From Burkholderiales bacterium (lineage in GTDB: Bacteria > Pseudomonadota > Gammaproteobacteria > Burkholderiales > Burkholderiaceae_C): 64,000 nucleotides of DNA. The stretch is from the NCBI GenBank assembly GCA_016703325.1, contig JADJCH010000040.1, positions 1 through 64,000 of the forward strand, given 5' to 3'. How positions within the stretch are numbered: the first letter of the stretch is position 1; each line of letters opens with the position of its first letter. Below, piece by piece: positions 1 to 8,184 of this stretch. Under the pieces are notes generated by a model that searched no databases, was not told the origin of the DNA, and saw only the letters and a list, made by a program, of their open reading frames with translations. Position numbers and translations under genes: made by a program.

Positions 1-228
1 CCACTCGAACTCTTCGAAAACATCAAGAGAACCTTTAATAAGGTATGTTCAGAACCAAGTTCAGCAGATCAACCCCATGGACTCAGATCTGCACAGGAAG
101 CCATCAAGAAGTTTCTGGAAGAATCAGCTAATGACCCCAAGAAACTAACTGAACTCCTCTCAGCATCGCTCAGTCGCAGGTCGATCTTGGAGGATTCAAT
201 CCTCAGGAACCGGCACGCTCTAAACTGA
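1..228 (+). pseudogene. C-terminal fragment of an unrecognised protein, cut by an IS30 end
   Basis: The reading frame is open from base 1 and runs 75 codons to a TGA at 226-228. It is visibly AT-richer than the rest of the window, with many Lys, Glu, Asn and Ser residues (a stretch reads EAIKKFLEESANDPKKL), and is predicted helical and soluble. The stop codon lies inside the first bases of the IS30 terminal repeat that begins at 225, so the natural C-terminus was probably lost to the insertion. I do not recognise the family. Base composition suggests horizontally acquired DNA. Confidence 0.5.
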
Positions 229-1320
229 AGTGCAACACCGCCATGAAATCAACAGGTTGAGCCGATGGGACAAGAGTATTCAAGCCTGGAACGAACTGTG
301 GAGGCGCACGCAGCCGGCTGCTGGTGTCGCAAGGAGGAAGCTGAGCCAGCGGAGATCGCCGCGCAAATGGGCCGGTCTACCTCGACCATCAGCCGGGAGC
401 TGGCGCGCAATGGACACCCGCAGCGGGGCTATCTGGCCGCTTGCGCCCAGCGGAGCAGCCAGTCAGCGCCGGGTGCGGGAGGGGCCGGCGTGCGCAAAGT
501 TGGGCCGCCCGATTCGACACCCCGCTGGGTAAGTTCGTGCGCCACGAACTCCAGCGTGCCCTGTCACCCGAATAGATCGCAGGCAGGCTCAAGCGTATGC
601 ATCCTGAAGACCTGACCCAGAGCGTTTCGCACGAGACCATCTACCAGGCCGTCTGCCTGGTCCCGCGCGGCAGGCTGCGCACCGAACTCATCGCCGAGCT
701 GCGCCGCATGCCATAAGCTCATGCCGCGCGCTCCAGGGCACCAGCCGCAGGGCGGCAACATCGTCAACCTCACATTGCCCTGAGGCGAAGCGCCCCGCCG
801 GGTCGATTCGGCGCTGGTACCCGGCCACTGGGAGGGCGACTTCATCAAGGGGCGCGCGCAACGCCAGCGCCATCGGCACAGCCGTGGAGCGTCACAGACC
901 GCTTCGTGCTGCTTACCCAGATGACGGCTGCACCGCTCAGCACGCCCTCCAGAGGAGCTCCAGTCGTCGCTTCAAGACCGTCATCCCCGAGATGCGCCAA
1001 GCTTCACCTACGACCGCGGCTGCAGTGGCCCGCCACCAGGAGCTGACCGAGGCCACCGACATGCCCCGTGTGCTTCTGCGGGCCTGGCCCCTGGCAAGCG
1101 CGGCTCCAACGAACATGAACGGCTTGGTCGACGGTTTCCCTACCAAGGGCACTGATCTGTCCTCCATCACCCCGCAGAAAGCTTGCCTACATCGAAGCCA
1201 TGCTCAATGACCGGCCTCGCAAGATCCTCGACTTCCGAACGCCTCGCAAGTTCTATCCAGAATCGTCAAGCCAAGCTCGCCGAGAGACAGGCGGTCACTG
1301 CCAAAACCGTTGCACTTCAG
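225..1320 (+). mobile_element. Decayed IS30-family insertion sequence
   Basis: A 12-bp perfect inverted repeat, CTGAAGTGCAAC at 225-236 and GTTGCACTTCAG at 1309-1320, bounds about 1.1 kb, a normal IS30-family size. The interior carries IS30 transposase motifs in several frames. No convincing target duplication is visible beside the ends, as expected for an old insertion in a family with duplications of only 2-3 bp. The copy is inactive. Confidence 0.8.
265..1270 (+). pseudogene. IS30-family transposase, several frameshifts
   Basis: The first 116 codons carry the IS30 helix-turn-helix, EIAAQMGRSTSTISRELARNG. The protein continues in another frame from about 588 with MHPEDLTQSVSHETIYQAV, then breaks at a stop near 715. 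Further downstream are pieces of the DDE domain: PGHWEGDFIKG (about 820-850), an AIGTAVERH piece near 870, PTKGTDLS (about 1140) and LNDRPRKILDFRTPRKFY (about 1203-1256). These match IS30 motifs in order but not in frame, so no active transposase is made. The family is clear. The number of lesions is a minimum estimate by eye. Confidence 0.8.
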
Positions 1321-1609
1321 ACTTGACTCCGCCCTCTATGCCCAGGGGGAGTACAGAATGTCAGCCGCTGAAGCAACCGCCAGCCTGGAGATCTCTGCGC
1401 TGTACGACCTGAAGCTCATGAAGGCTCGCGGCCTGTTGACCCTGGCAAAGATCTATCGTCGGCGAGGTGAGATCCAAGGCGCCGTTGACTTGATCAAGAT
1501 GGGCAAGGAGATCGCCGCATCGGCCGACTACTTCACCTGCCTGCGAGGCTTCACGCGGCTGGAACTGGAGTTGATGCAGGTGCCGAGGTATCCGCTGCAT
1601 CCACATTGA
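1321..1609 (+). pseudogene. C-terminal fragment of a helical-repeat (TPR-like) protein
   Basis: Immediately after the right end of the IS30 copy an open frame runs to a TGA at 1607-1609. Its roughly 95 residues (ALYAQGEY, LLTLAKIYRRRGEIQGAVDLI, MGKEIAASADYF) look like paired helices of a tetratricopeptide array. There is no credible start or ribosome binding site outside the IS, so it is probably the 3' part of a gene broken by the insertion. Whether the fragment at 1-228 is its 5' part cannot be decided, since composition differs between the two. STAND-type regulators end in such repeats, but this is only suggestive. Confidence 0.45.
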
Positions 1610-1667
1610 AGCAGTCGCTTGTCAACACGCAGGGGGTGCTTGGAAGGACGTACCCGGGGAAGGCAAC

Positions 1668-1741
1668 TGGAGCGGGTGAAGGGAATCGAACCCTCGTATG
1701 AAGCTTGGGAAGCTGCCGTTCTACCATTGAACTACACCCGC
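1668..1741 (-). tRNA. tRNA-Gly (anticodon CCC)
   Basis: The minus strand reads GCGGGTGTAGTTCAATGG at the 5' end (acceptor and D arm), has the T-arm GGTTCGATTCC, and ends CACCCGC-T-CCA with encoded CCA. The anticodon loop is TTCCCAA, giving anticodon CCC. The acceptor stem is fully paired. The anticodon stem (GCAGC/GCTTC) shows one C-T mismatch at 28-42. It lies next to the IS-scarred low-GC segment, a usual position for an island boundary. Confidence 0.95.
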
Positions 1742-1882
1742 AGCGGGGCGCATTATGGCATGGCTGGAGGCGGCTTCCGGCCCTGATGGCCGCGCTGGAA
1801 ACCCAGGAGGTCTGCGGCAAAATCCGCGGCCTTCCGCTGGCGGACACGCTGCCTGGCGGGGCTGCAATCACCTTGACCGGAC

Positions 1883-2653
1883 ATGGCGCCCTCCTCTCCT
1901 CCTGACGACTCTCCCGCCGACAACGGCACCCCCGACGATGCAGGCGCGGCCACTGACCATGACCACCCGCGCCGCAGCATCCGCAGCTTTGTGCTGCGGG
2001 CCGGGCGCATGGGCACCGGGCAGATGCGGGCGCTGGCGGAGCTGGGACCGCAGTTTGTGCTGCCGTACCAGGCGCAGGTGCTCGACCCGAGCAGTGTGTT
2101 CGGGCGGCAGGCGCCGACGGTGCTGGAGATCGGCTTCGGCATGGGCGACGCCACCGCACGCATCGCCGCTGCGCAGCCGCAGACGGACTTCATCGGGGTG
2201 GAGGTGCACACGCCCGGTGTGGGCGCGCTGCTCAAGCGCATCGGCGAGATGGGGTTGGGCAACCTGCGCATCGTCCAGCACGATGCGGTGGAGGTGCTGC
2301 GCGACATGCTGGCACCGGCCAGCCTGGCGGGGGTGCACATCTACTTCCCGGACCCCTGGCACAAGAAGAAGCACCACAAGCGCCGCCTGATCCAGCCGGA
2401 GCTGGTGGCGCTGCTGGCCACCCGGCTCGCGCCGGGCGGTTACCTGCACTGCGCCACCGACTGGCAGGACTATGCCGGGCAGATGCTGGCGGTGCTGGCT
2501 GCCGAGCCGATGCTGGTCAACACCCGTGCCGAAGGCTACGCGCCGCGACCGGACTGGCGGCCGCTGACGAAGTTCGAGAACCGGGGCCTGAAGCTGGGCC
2601 ACGGGGTGTGGGATCTGCTGTTCGTGAGACCGCCGGTCACGCAACCCAGCTGA
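1883..2653 (+). CDS. trmB: tRNA (guanine-N7-)-methyltransferase
   Basis: TrmB uses S-adenosylmethionine to methylate G46 in the variable loop of tRNAs. The 256-residue protein has a disordered acidic N-terminus of about 30 residues, the SAM-binding loop EIGFGMGDAT near residue 82, and the family signature FPDPWHKKKHHKRRL near residue 155, followed by a TDW motif. The length is normal for the family. The gene follows tRNA-Gly and converges on uppP, their 3' ends overlapping by 17 bp, so the two transcripts must be antisense at their ends. Confidence 0.95.
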   Translation: MAPSSPPDDSPADNGTPDDAGAATDHDHPRRSIRSFVLRAGRMGTGQMRALAELGPQFVLPYQAQVLDPSSVFGRQAPTVLEIGFGMGDATARIAAAQPQTDFIGVEVHTPGVGALLKRIGEMGLGNLRIVQHDAVEVLRDMLAPASLAGVHIYFPDPWHKKKHHKRRLIQPELVALLATRLAPGGYLHCATDWQDYAGQMLAVLAAEPMLVNTRAEGYAPRPDWRPLTKFENRGLKLGHGVWDLLFVRPPVTQPS

Positions 2654-3494
2654 CCCACCCGGTGGTGGCGGTCAGCAGCACAATGCCGCCGAAGACGATG
2701 CGGTACCAGGCAAACGGCACGAAGTCGTGCGAGGACACGTAGCGGATCAGCCAGCGGATGCACACCAGCGCCGCGAAGAAGGACACCACTGTGCCTACGG
2801 CGAACACCGGCAGGTCCTCCCAGCGCAGCAGGTCGCGCTGCTTGTAGACCGAATAGGCGCCCGCGCCCATCAGCGTGGGGATGCCCAGGTAAAAGCTGAA
2901 CTCCGTGGCGGCCTTGCGCGAAAAGCCCAGCACCACCGCACCGATGATGGTGGCACCCGAGCGGCTGGTGCCGGGGATCAGCGCCAGGCATTGCAGCAGG
3001 CCGACCTTCAGGGCATCCAGAGGCGACATGTCGTCCACGGTCTCCACCCGGGCGTGGCGTTGGCCGACGGTGTCCATCGCGCCGTAGAGACGTTTGTGCC
3101 GTGCCTCCACCCACAGGATGATCAGGCCACCGACCACAAAGGCCAGTGCCACCGGCACCGGGTGGAAGAGGTGCTCCTTGATGACCTTGCCCAGCGACAG
3201 GCCCAGCACCACCGCCGGGATGAAGGCGATCAGCACATTCAACGCAAAGCGCCGGGCCACCGGGTCATGGCCCAGGCCGGTGACGGTGCGCCCGAGGCGC
3301 TGGCGATACTCCCAGATCACCGACAACATGGCGCCGCTCTGGATGGCCACCTCGAAGACCTTGACCATCTCGCCGGTGAAGTTCAGCAGCGATGCGGTGA
3401 GGATGAGGTGGCCGGTGCTGGAGATCGGCAGGAACTCGGTGAGTCCCTCGACGATGCCCATCACTGCCGCCTTGCCCAACAGAACCAGATCCAA
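2637..3494 (-). CDS. uppP: Undecaprenyl-diphosphatase (UppP/BacA)
   Basis: This integral membrane enzyme dephosphorylates undecaprenyl pyrophosphate to recycle the lipid carrier of peptidoglycan and O-antigen synthesis, and overexpression gives bacitracin resistance. The BacA signatures are both present: EFLPISSTGH near the N-terminus and PGTSRSGAT in the middle, with about eight hydrophobic segments. I place the start at TTG (3494-3492) because a GGAGG lies five bases before it. A GTG at 3506 in the same frame has no ribosome binding site. That gives 285 residues, close to the usual length. An intrinsic terminator sits just upstream in the leader. Confidence 0.92.
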   Translation of the reverse strand: MDLVLLGKAAVMGIVEGLTEFLPISSTGHLILTASLLNFTGEMVKVFEVAIQSGAMLSVIWEYRQRLGRTVTGLGHDPVARRFALNVLIAFIPAVVLGLSLGKVIKEHLFHPVPVALAFVVGGLIILWVEARHKRLYGAMDTVGQRHARVETVDDMSPLDALKVGLLQCLALIPGTSRSGATIIGAVVLGFSRKAATEFSFYLGIPTLMGAGAYSVYKQRDLLRWEDLPVFAVGTVVSFFAALVCIRWLIRYVSSHDFVPFAWYRIVFGGIVLLTATTGWVSWVA

Positions 3495-3525
3495 ATCGAC
3501 CTCCACGAATCAGTCGCGCAGCCAC

Positions 3526-3547
3526 AAAAAAACCCCGCCGGGCGGGG
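3526..3547 (-). terminator. Intrinsic terminator in the leader of uppP
   Basis: Read on the minus strand, the stem GCCCCGCC/GGCGGGGT is followed by a run of seven T. It lies about 30 bases before the uppP start and downstream of the only minus-strand promoter space (3548-3623, where TATCTT could be a -10 element). No minus-strand gene precedes it, so it either attenuates uppP or ends a short leader RNA. Confidence 0.65.
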
Positions 3548-3623
3548 CTGCTGCAAGTTGAAATCGAAGATAGCACAGGCCCATGGCGCTTCCAGAGGGG
3601 CCAGGCTGCGCTAATCTGCCGAC

Positions 3624-4850
3624 ATGGTCACGTTGAAACTCAAGAAGTCGCCCGCGCCCCAGGAATCGGTGGGGCCGAAGCGTCCGGCACGCGGTTCGTC
3701 CGCCCCGCGCCACCGCCCCACCCTGGCCGAGGCCCAGGCCGCCCGGGCCGAACGCGCCGAACGGGAAAGGGCGTTGGCCGAGCCCCCTTCGCGGGAGCCG
3801 GGCCGCCCGGACGCCCGCTGGGACCACCGCTCCGCTGCCGGAAGCACGCCGCGCGACGACGGCCCTCGGCGGGCCGCCCCACCCGAGCGGGCCGCGCCCC
3901 ACGACCGGACACGGCCCGAAGGACCGCCGCGCGGCGAAGCACAGCGCAGCGCCATGCAGCGCGGCAACATGCAGCGCAGTGCCATTCAGGAGCAGACACC
4001 ACGGCCCCGCCACGGGCCCGGACCGGAACGTGGGCCCGGCCCCGCGCGGGGACCTGCCAGCGCCACCCAGCCCCAACCGCTGCCGCAGCAGCCCCCTGCG
4101 GGCAGCGCACAGGGCGAGCGCCTGTCCAAACGCATGACCACCCTGGGCCTGGCCTCGCGCCGGGAGGCCGACGAGTGGATCGAGGCCGGCTGGGTGAAGG
4201 TGGACGGGCGGCTGGCCGTGCTGGGCCAGCGGGTGGGGCCGGACGCACAGATCTGGATCGACCCGGCGGCCCATCGCCAGCAGGCCCAGCGGGTCACCAT
4301 CCTGCTGCACAAGCCGATCGGGTATGTGAGTGGCCAGGCCGAGGATGGTCATGAGCCGGCTGCGGTGCTGATCCGCCGGGAGAACCAGTGGGCCGAGGAC
4401 CGCAGCGGCCTGCGCTGGCACCCCGGTCACCTGCGCAGCCTGGCGCCGGCCGGCCGGCTGGACATCGACTCCACCGGCCTGCTGGTGTTGACGCAGGACG
4501 GCCGCATCGCCCGGCAATTGATCGGTGACGAGTCCCTGGTGGAAAAGGAGTACCTGGTGCGGGTGCGCTACACCCGCGAAGGCAGCCTGCCCGACGCCGA
4601 CCTGGCGCTGCTCAACCACGGCCTGAGCCTGGACGACCATGTGCTGCGCCCGGCCAAGGTGAGCTGGGCCAACGAGGATCAGCTGCGCTTCGTGCTGCGC
4701 GAGGGCCGCAAGCGACAGATCCGGCGCATGTGCGAGGCCGTCGGCCTGGAGGTGCTGGCGCTCAAGCGGGTGCGCATCGGCAGCGTGCCTCTGGGCCATC
4801 TGCCGCCAGGGCAGTGGCGTTACCTGCGCCGCGACGAGTTTTTTGCCTGA
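3624..4850 (+). CDS. 23S rRNA pseudouridine synthase, RsuA/RluB/RluE/RluF family
   Basis: The enzyme isomerises a uridine in 23S rRNA. After about 160 Arg/Pro/Ala-rich disordered residues comes an S4 RNA-binding domain (RLSKRMTTLGLASRREADEW, near residue 165), then the synthase domain with the catalytic aspartate in GRLDIDSTGLLVLT (near residue 276) and the C-terminal GRKRQIRRMCE motif. Details such as REGRKRQIRRMCEAVGLEVL resemble RluF more than RluB, so RluF (U2604) is the favoured assignment, but it is not certain. The long basic extension precedes the core, unlike E. coli RluF, whose tail follows it. Confidence 0.85.
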   Translation: MVTLKLKKSPAPQESVGPKRPARGSSAPRHRPTLAEAQAARAERAERERALAEPPSREPGRPDARWDHRSAAGSTPRDDGPRRAAPPERAAPHDRTRPEGPPRGEAQRSAMQRGNMQRSAIQEQTPRPRHGPGPERGPGPARGPASATQPQPLPQQPPAGSAQGERLSKRMTTLGLASRREADEWIEAGWVKVDGRLAVLGQRVGPDAQIWIDPAAHRQQAQRVTILLHKPIGYVSGQAEDGHEPAAVLIRRENQWAEDRSGLRWHPGHLRSLAPAGRLDIDSTGLLVLTQDGRIARQLIGDESLVEKEYLVRVRYTREGSLPDADLALLNHGLSLDDHVLRPAKVSWANEDQLRFVLREGRKRQIRRMCEAVGLEVLALKRVRIGSVPLGHLPPGQWRYLRRDEFFA

Positions 4851-4893
4851 TCGCCCGCCAGGGTCTGCCCCCCGGGCAGGGACACACGGCCCT

Positions 4894-5151
4894 TCAGTGC
4901 AGATCGCTGAGCTGAACGGCTGGGGCCGCGTATTCGGTGCCCACCAGGCTGCGCACGCGCTGGTAGTTCTGGCGCGCCCGTTCCGTCATGTGTTCCATCG
5001 CGACGCAGCCCTGTGCGTCGCAGGGAAAACTCACACCCCGGCCGCCATTGAACAGGCTGACGAAGCGGACCTCGTAGTGGCAGGTGGTGCCCGATGCGGC
5101 GGGCTCCTGCCCCCAGCGAGCCAGGGCGGGTGTGTCGAAACTGCTGTCCAT
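4894..5151 (-). CDS. Small conserved hypothetical protein
   Basis: An 85-residue soluble protein starting MDSSFDTPAL. The start at 5151 is chosen because GGAGG lies eight bases upstream. Longer starts at 5182 or 5238 have no such site. The sequence contains CHYEVRFVSLFNGGRGVSFPC and a second C in GCVAM, three cysteines that could bind metal or form a disulfide, then a helical region rich in Arg and Gln. I recognise no family. It converges with the pseudouridine synthase across a 43-bp gap that holds a CTGCCC/GGGCAG hairpin. Confidence 0.6.
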   Translation of the reverse strand: MDSSFDTPALARWGQEPAASGTTCHYEVRFVSLFNGGRGVSFPCDAQGCVAMEHMTERARQNYQRVRSLVGTEYAAPAVQLSDLH

Positions 5152-5280
5152 GCCGTGCACCTCCGGTGAAGGTTGGAACCACATCGCTGTTCCCTGCAGG
5201 GCACTGTGCGCCGATCGGCGATTGGGGAATCCCTGCATTCGCGGCCGAAGGGGCCCGCAGTTGCGCCGATGGAACGGCAG

Positions 5281-5316
5281 GGCCAGATCGGCCAGATCGG
5301 CCAGATCGGCCGGATC
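5281..5316. repeat. Tandem 9-bp repeat, four copies
   Basis: GGCCAGATC occurs three times head to tail, followed by a GGCCGGATC variant. It lies between the small hypothetical gene and the end of the ABC transporter gene, outside any supported coding region. It is too short and too uniform for a CRISPR array. Confidence 0.8.
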
Positions 5317-5334
5317 AGTCGGTTGAGCTGAGCC

Positions 5335-7206
5335 TCAAGCGGCCACAGGGATGCGATCGTCCTCGCCGAGGAAGCCCCCGCTCTGGCGCGCCCACAGCCG
5401 GGCATACAGACCGCCGCGGGCCAGCAGACTGGCGTGGTCACCTTCCTCGACGATGCGGCCCTCGTCCAGCACGATCAGCCGGTCCATGGCCGCGATGGTG
5501 GACAGGCGGTGGGCGATGGCCACCACCGTCTTGCCGGCCATCAGCGCGTCCAGGCTGGCCTGGATGGCGGCCTCCACTTCGGAGTCGAGTGCGCTGGTGG
5601 CCTCGTCCAGCAGCAGGATGGGTGCATCCTTGAGCATCACCCGGGCGATCGCAATGCGCTGGCGCTGCCCGCCGGAGAGCTTCACGCCCCGTTCACCCAC
5701 CTGGGCATCCAACCCGCTGCGGCCCTTCGGGTCCAGCAGCTCGGCGATGAAGCCGTCGGCCTGGGCACGCCGGGCGGCATCCAGCGCCTGTGCTTCATTG
5801 GCCTGCGGGCGGCCGTAGAGGATGTTCTCCCGCACCGAGCGGTGCAGCAGCGAGGTGTCCTGCGTGACCATGCCGATCTGGGCACGCAGGCTGTCCTGGG
5901 TGACCTGGGCGATGTCCTGACCGTCGATGCGGATCGAGCCGGACTGAATGTCATGAAAGCGCAGCAACAGGTTGACCAGGGTCGATTTGCCTGCGCCTGA
6001 ACGCCCCACCAGGCCGATGCGCTCGCCCGGACGGATGCGCAGGCTGAAGTTGTCGATGACCTGCCGTGCACCCGGGTGACTTCCGTAGGCGAAGCAGACG
6101 CGGTCGAACTCGATGTCACCCCGGTTGACCTGCAGCGGCTGCGCGTCTGGAACATCCAGCACCAGTCGGGGGCGAGACAGCGTGGCGATGCCATCCTGCA
6201 CCGTGCCGACGTGTTCGAACAGCATCGCCATCTCCCACATCACCCAGTGGGAGATGCCGTTCAGGCGCAGCGCCATCGCCGTGGCGGCCGCCACCGCACC
6301 CACCCCCACCTGGCCCTGCTGCCAGAGCCACAGGGCGCTGCCGGAGCAGGCCAGCACCAGGCCCATGCTGAGGCCGTGGTTGACCACCTCGAAGCCGCTC
6401 ACCATGCGCATCTGGGCATGTACCGTGGTCATGAACTCGCGCATCGCCTCCCGGGCGTGGTCGGCCTCCCGGCGGGCATGCGAGAACAACTTCACCGTGG
6501 CGATGTTGGTGTAGGCATCGGTGATGCGCCCGGTCATCAGCGAGCGAGCATCGGCCTGCGCCTGCGACACCTTGCCCAGGCGGGGCACGAACCAGGCCAG
6601 CGCCGCGGCATACAGCACCAGCCAGCACAGGAAGGGCAGCATCAACCACAGGTCAAAGCCGCCCACCACCGCGGTCATGGTGCCGAAGTAGATCAGCACG
6701 AACACCAGGATGTCGGCAACGATCATCCAGCTGTCGCGCACCGCCAGGGCGGTCTGCATCACCTTGGCGGCCACCCGGCCGGAGAATTCGTCCTGGTAGA
6801 AGCCCATGCTCTGGCCGAGCATCAGGCGGTGGAAGTTCCAGCGCAGCCGCATCGGGAAGGCGCCAGCCAGCGTCTGGTGCTTGAGCACCGTCTGCAGCCC
6901 GACCACCAGCGGACTGGCCAGCAGCACAAGCGCCAGCAGCCCCAGGGTGCCGCCATGTTCGGCCCAGAGGCGCTGTGGCGGGGTACCGCTCAGCCAGTCG
7001 ACGATGCGGCCCATCATGCTGAACAGCAGCGCCTCGAAGGCCGCCGTCAGCGCAGTGAGCAGTGTCATCAGCAGGATGTAACGCCGCACCCCGCTGGCAG
7101 CAGCCCACATGAAGGCCAGGAAACCCTTCGGTGGCTGAATCGGTTCGGCGTCGGGATAGGGGTCGATCAGTCGCTCGAACCAGGCCAGCACGGGCAGAAT
7201 CTCCAT
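5335..7206 (-). CDS. ABC exporter, fused permease and ATPase
   Basis: A half-transporter of 623 residues that should dimerise in the inner membrane and export a lipid, peptide or drug. The first 340 residues form a six-helix type IV exporter domain. The nucleotide-binding domain follows with Walker A GRSGAGKST (about 405), signature LSGGQRQRIAIAR (about 508), Walker B ILLLDEATSALD (about 533) and the H-loop histidine in AIAHRLST. It resembles MsbA/MdlB-type exporters. The N-terminus (FERLIDPYPDAEPIQPPKGF) matches a group common in proteobacteria. No partner gene lies next to it and the substrate is unknown. Confidence 0.9.
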   Translation of the reverse strand: MEILPVLAWFERLIDPYPDAEPIQPPKGFLAFMWAAASGVRRYILLMTLLTALTAAFEALLFSMMGRIVDWLSGTPPQRLWAEHGGTLGLLALVLLASPLVVGLQTVLKHQTLAGAFPMRLRWNFHRLMLGQSMGFYQDEFSGRVAAKVMQTALAVRDSWMIVADILVFVLIYFGTMTAVVGGFDLWLMLPFLCWLVLYAAALAWFVPRLGKVSQAQADARSLMTGRITDAYTNIATVKLFSHARREADHAREAMREFMTTVHAQMRMVSGFEVVNHGLSMGLVLACSGSALWLWQQGQVGVGAVAAATAMALRLNGISHWVMWEMAMLFEHVGTVQDGIATLSRPRLVLDVPDAQPLQVNRGDIEFDRVCFAYGSHPGARQVIDNFSLRIRPGERIGLVGRSGAGKSTLVNLLLRFHDIQSGSIRIDGQDIAQVTQDSLRAQIGMVTQDTSLLHRSVRENILYGRPQANEAQALDAARRAQADGFIAELLDPKGRSGLDAQVGERGVKLSGGQRQRIAIARVMLKDAPILLLDEATSALDSEVEAAIQASLDALMAGKTVVAIAHRLSTIAAMDRLIVLDEGRIVEEGDHASLLARGGLYARLWARQSGGFLGEDDRIPVAA

Positions 7207-7338
7207 GAGGTGTCGTGGGGGAGGCCGGCGAGGTTAGCCGATCACGACCCATTCCCCTGCTGTCCATGGGCTCAACAGGGCAGCTCCGGCCCGCTCGTGT
7301 AATACAGTACAGGGTATCAAGTCCATCCGGAGAAACGC

Positions 7339-7695
7339 TTGAACGACACCAGCTACCCCGCCCTCACCCAGCAGATCACCCGCTCGCTGGCACCCTTTCG
7401 CCAAAGCCAGAAGGCCACCATGCAGGGCTTCGGCGCCATGGCCCAGGGCAGCCTGGCCGATGGGGCGATGTCCGAGAAGCAGAAGGAGCTGATCGCCACC
7501 GCCATCGCGGTGAGCCAGCGCTGCGCCGGCTGCATCGGCTTCCATGTCAAGGCGCTCAAGCGCCTGGGTGCCACCCGCGCCGAGTTCGAGGAGATGCTGG
7601 GCGTCACCGTCTACATGGGCGGCGGGCCGGCGCTGATGTACGCGGCCGAGGCCTTGCAGGCCTGGGATCAGTTCGACTCGCCCACCAGCGTCTGA
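7339..7695 (+). CDS. AhpD-like carboxymuconolactone decarboxylase family protein
   Basis: A 118-residue all-helical protein with the AhpD-type redox motif CAGCIGFH (C62-x2-C65-x3-H69), typical of small peroxidase-linked disulfide reductases that assemble as trimers or hexamers. The start is TTG at 7339, preceded by CCGGAG at a suitable distance. No ATG is available before the conserved region. It stands alone between the divergent ABC exporter and a DUF1232 gene. A detoxification role is inferred from the motif only. Confidence 0.85.
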   Translation: MNDTSYPALTQQITRSLAPFRQSQKATMQGFGAMAQGSLADGAMSEKQKELIATAIAVSQRCAGCIGFHVKALKRLGATRAEFEEMLGVTVYMGGGPALMYAAEALQAWDQFDSPTSV

Positions 7696-7847
7696 CCGAC
7701 GGATTTTTCGGATCCGGTCAACCCGCCTGGCTGACCCCGCGTTGTGGGTCAGTCCGCGTGCCGGGTGGGCCACCGCAGGGTTTTCCGGGGGCCACCGGCC
7801 GGATGTCCGTGCCGGCTGGCACACTCGGCTCTTCAGGAGAATGATCC

Positions 7848-8174
7848 ATGTGGAAGCGTCTGATCCGGCTCTGGTCCGTGGTGCGCAGCGATGCCCGCTT
7901 GCTGTGGCATGCCCTGCGCCATCCGCAGGCACCGCTGTGGTTGAAGGTGGGCTGCATCGGCATCCTGGTCTACCTGCTGTCGCCGGTGGACCTGATCCCC
8001 GATGTGATCCCGGTACTGGGCTGGGTGGACGACTTGCTGCTGATCCCCTGGCTGATGCGCCAGTTGATCGCCCGTCTGCCGCTGGACATCCTGGCCTGGG
8101 CGCGTGAGCGCAGCGGGGGTGATGCAGCTGCCGGGCGCACGCGGCGGTCGGTGTTCATCGACCGCATGCGCTGA
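7848..8174 (+). CDS. YkvA-type DUF1232 membrane protein
   Basis: A 108-residue protein whose core, LVYLLSPVDLIPDVIPVLGW followed by VDDLLLIPWLM, is the DUF1232 signature: two hydrophobic helices with a SPxDLIPD turn. An AGGA lies just before the ATG. The function of the family is unknown, though its members are small membrane proteins. The gene ends 10 bp before the flavin monooxygenase gene, so the two are probably cotranscribed. Confidence 0.85.
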   Translation: MWKRLIRLWSVVRSDARLLWHALRHPQAPLWLKVGCIGILVYLLSPVDLIPDVIPVLGWVDDLLLIPWLMRQLIARLPLDILAWARERSGGDAAAGRTRRSVFIDRMR

Positions 8175-8184
8175 GGCATTGCAG

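Noticed and set aside
3510..4799. A 429-codon minus-strand frame opposite the pseudouridine synthase
   Set aside because: His/Gln/Ala-rich shadow of the real gene, with no ribosome site and no recognisable family.
5152..5238. Longer start for the small hypothetical protein
   Set aside because: No ribosome site before the earlier starts, whereas GGAGG is well placed before ATG 5151.
5281..5316. CRISPR array
   Set aside because: Direct 9-bp units without spacers and no cas genes.
7731..7752. CTGACCC/GGGTCAG hairpin as terminator of the AhpD-like gene
   Set aside because: Stem of only seven pairs, eight-base loop and no T run, so I could not support termination.
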